NCBI RefSeq assembly: GCF_000003605.2
Contig: NW_003137327.1
Location: 340,057-350,280 of the forward strand
DNA length: 10,224 bases
Reading direction: 5' to 3'
Origin: Saccoglossus kowalevskii
Lineage: Eukaryota; Hemichordata; Enteropneusta; Harrimaniidae
Shown: one piece after another, positions 9,220 to 10,224 of the stretch
Layout: every line of letters starts with the position of its first letter
How positions within the stretch are numbered: position 1 is the first letter of the stretch
Notes under the pieces: generated by a model
The model's database searches: none
The model's input: only the letters and a program-made list of their open reading frames with translations
What the model was told of the DNA's origin: nothing
Translations under genes and position numbers: made by a program

Positions 9220-9226
9220 ATGGCGG
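9214..9226 (+). promoter_or_regulatory. YY1-like ATGGCGG motif at a start codon
   Basis: AACAATATGGCGG places an ATGGCGG core on the proposed start codon. In animals, YY1 sites (AAnATGGCGGC) often overlap start codons near transcription starts. The last base of the consensus is T here instead of C. A weaker relative, CCAAGATGGACG, covers the ATG at 7067. The factor assignment is inference from a motif and is unproven in this organism. Confidence 0.3.
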
Positions 9227-9293
9227 TGCACATTTACAGAGAAGCACTCTTAGATGTATTTTTTTCTTTGGAAAGAGAAGTCTTGAATAACTT
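9220..9293 (+). CDS. Candidate 5' coding exon of an unrecognised gene
   Basis: The ATG at 9220 has strong initiation context (A at -3, GCGG following) and an in-frame stop upstream at 9151-9153. The peptide is MAVHIYREALLDVFFSLERE followed by VLNN; the exon ends in phase 2 at a consensus GTAAGA donor (GT at 9294). Unspliced, the frame stops at a TAA overlapping that donor. The predicted peptide is amphipathic and helix-like (hydrophobics at spaced positions, RE...ERE). No family is recognised. A competing ATG at 9194 in another frame reads to a TAG after 19 codons and would overlap this start. A small CpG-bearing patch lies just upstream at 9147-9170. Confidence 0.45.
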
Positions 9294-9357
9294 GTAAGAA
9301 TCTAACTTTCAGTGAACTTTGATATATAATTAACTTCAACCTCTTCGATTTTTCCAG

Positions 9358-9460
9358 ACTACCCATACCAAATGAAAACAATAAGCTTTCAACTTGTAAA
9401 GCCCAACTGTTTCTGCTGTGTGAAACTGAAATTTATAGCACCCGTAGACAAATTTGGATT
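9358..9460 (+). CDS. Candidate second exon of the 9220 gene
   Basis: A clean acceptor (cctcttcgatttttccag, AG at 9356-9357) follows a putative branch region (attaac) and defines a 64-bp intron, 9294-9357. Joined to the first exon, the split codon becomes TTA and the frame continues LPIPNENNKLSTCKAQLFLL, CETEIYSTRRQIWI, up to a GTATGT donor (GT at 9461) in phase 0. If that donor is ignored, the frame stays open to a TAA at 9536-9538. Two consensus donors, a good acceptor and a maintained frame support a real gene, although about 60 open codons could still arise by chance. The function is unknown. Confidence 0.4.
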
Positions 9461-9470
9461 GTATGTAATG

Positions 9471-9508
9471 ATATCGGCACATACCTTATATCGGCACATA
9501 TCGGTACA
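9471..9508 (+). repeat. Short direct repeat ATATCGGCACATA
   Basis: Exact copies lie at 9471-9483 and 9488-9500, and a shortened ATATCGGTACA follows at 9498-9508. It falls just after the proposed 9460 donor, which fits an intronic location better than a coding one. Confidence 0.6.
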
Positions 9509-9739
9509 CTTTCTTACGTAATCCACCTGAGGGCGTAACACGTAATGGTAAAATTTAAGACGAGCTTTCTCGATGTCCATTGCTTGGAGCAAGTTTATTG
9601 TATTGTGATTATACACGGTAACTTTAGCAGCAATTTTACCCTTTTATGTACTGGTATATATATAATTGTCTTCCAATCAAGTGAAATTACCTGTAGAAAC
9701 TTACCAAAGAGACAAGGGGTTCCTTTTTGACATTTTCAG

Positions 9740-9768
9740 AAAGAGGCCGTATTTTTGATTTATTGCAG
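9740..9768 (+). CDS. Possible small third exon of the 9220 gene (weak)
   Basis: The acceptor 'cctttttgacattttcag' ends at 9739 and a CAG|GTAGTA donor follows at 9769. The 29-nt exon continues the phase-0 junction from 9460 as KEAVFLIYC plus two bases. A miniature exon of this kind is easily found by chance in AT-rich DNA, so it is recorded only as the best in-frame continuation I could see. Further exons would have to lie beyond 9768, and I saw no convincing one before the window ends. Confidence 0.15.
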
Positions 9769-9960
9769 GTAGTAATTATAGGTCTATTTAACCATGCAAT
9801 TAGGGGTGGGTTTTTCTTGTTAATTTGTTTCAAGGGGTGTTTTGAGGAATTTGCTCCCTGGATTTTGATTTTCACCAAAAGTTGGTGCCTCGCATATAAA
9901 TAATAAGTGACCACGCTTCGAATTATGTACAACCAATGTTTCGGTCAGTGAAGGCATCAT
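9769..9960. other. Non-coding stretch, nothing recognised
   Basis: It is G/T-leaning on the plus strand with short G runs (ggggtggg, ggggtg). The minus strand is open for 81 codons across 9687-9932, but that peptide is Lys/Asn/Pro-rich low-complexity sequence without a recognisable motif. Confidence 0.4.
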
Positions 9961-10005
9961 GTTAGGACACAGTCCCTCCACAAAAGTTGGAGGGACTGTG
10001 GTTAG
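9961..10005. repeat. 13-bp-stem hairpin flanked by GTTAG
   Basis: CACAGTCCCTCCA (9968-9980) pairs perfectly with TGGAGGGACTGTG (9988-10000) around a 7-base loop. The pentamer GTTAG stands on both sides (9961-9965 and 10001-10005), like a target-site duplication. The stem is far more GC-rich than its surroundings. This could be a tiny fold-back insertion or a structured RNA element. Bacterial-type termination is not relevant here. Confidence 0.65.
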
Positions 10006-10049
10006 AATTTATTCACTGGATGCAAGATGCATGGCTCATTAAGGTTGTA

Positions 10050-10224
10050 GCTGTGGTTTGATTGGTGAATGAGACTCATCATTTTCATTGGAAAGAAAAG
10101 ATTGTTGGTATGGTTTGGTTTTGTTGGTGAATGGTTGGTGTGGTCGTTTACTAGGTGAATAGTTGTTTTTATTGGTAAATGTTACAGTCGTGGTTTCATT
10201 GACAGGTGAAGGTTGTTGGCATGG
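10050..10224 (+). repeat. Degenerate TG-rich minisatellite, runs off the right edge
   Basis: The word GGTGAAT, or a one-base variant, recurs at 10064, 10126, 10154, 10174 and 10205, with 'tggttt', 'gttgg' and 'attgg' words between. The spacing (62, 28, 20, 31) suggests units near 30 bp, badly diverged. One strand is strongly G/T-rich. The array may continue beyond the window. Confidence 0.45.

Overview
This is AT-rich, intron-bearing nuclear DNA from an animal. The only confidently identified gene is UNC119-like, which has animal and other eukaryotic homologues. Splice signals, strong Kozak contexts, diverged interspersed repeats and fold-back elements, with no operon-like coding, rule out a prokaryotic or phage window. 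A marine invertebrate (echinoderm, hemichordate, cephalochordate or mollusc type) is my guess. It rests on the repeat style (fold-back elements, 'ACCGTATTTGCTCC'-like and 'TACATGTAC'-like words) and is not demonstrated.

Layout. (1) 1-6774 holds no exon I can recognise. It is best read as the long first intron of the UNC119-like gene, which runs on the minus strand, so the later exons should lie beyond the left edge. It contains old diverged repeats near 594-660 and 1105-1169, a repeat-like patch at 2183-2420, a purine tract at 2870-2900, and small tandem duplications at 3105-3191 and 5282-5333. (2) 6775-6943 (minus) is the first coding exon of the UNC119 homologue: a Lys/Gly-rich leader, then the conserved 'ITEEDLL' and 'SPDDVLKL' segments, ending at a GTACGT donor. 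(3) 6944-7048 is a 105-bp gap that probably acts as a bidirectional promoter. (4) 7049-7129 (plus) is a candidate first coding exon of a divergent, unrecognised gene. (5) 7765-8520 is a mobile-element-derived block: a near-perfect 25-bp palindrome, a 17-bp inverted repeat bounding about 290 bp, CACGTG-centred palindromes, and an arrayed fold-back repeat built from about 80-bp units. (6) From 9220 (plus) there is a candidate 5' coding exon with strong Kozak context, a consensus donor, a 64-bp intron and an in-frame second exon; the product is unrecognised. (7) 9961-10224 holds a 13-bp-stem hairpin flanked by GTTAG, then a degenerate TG-rich minisatellite that runs off the right edge.

UNC119 is a lipid-binding chaperone that moves N-myristoylated proteins to cilia and membranes. 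The divergent head-to-head gene may share its promoter, but nothing here shows a functional link. I see no CRISPR, tRNA, rRNA, retroelement polymerase, or convincing new multi-gene system.
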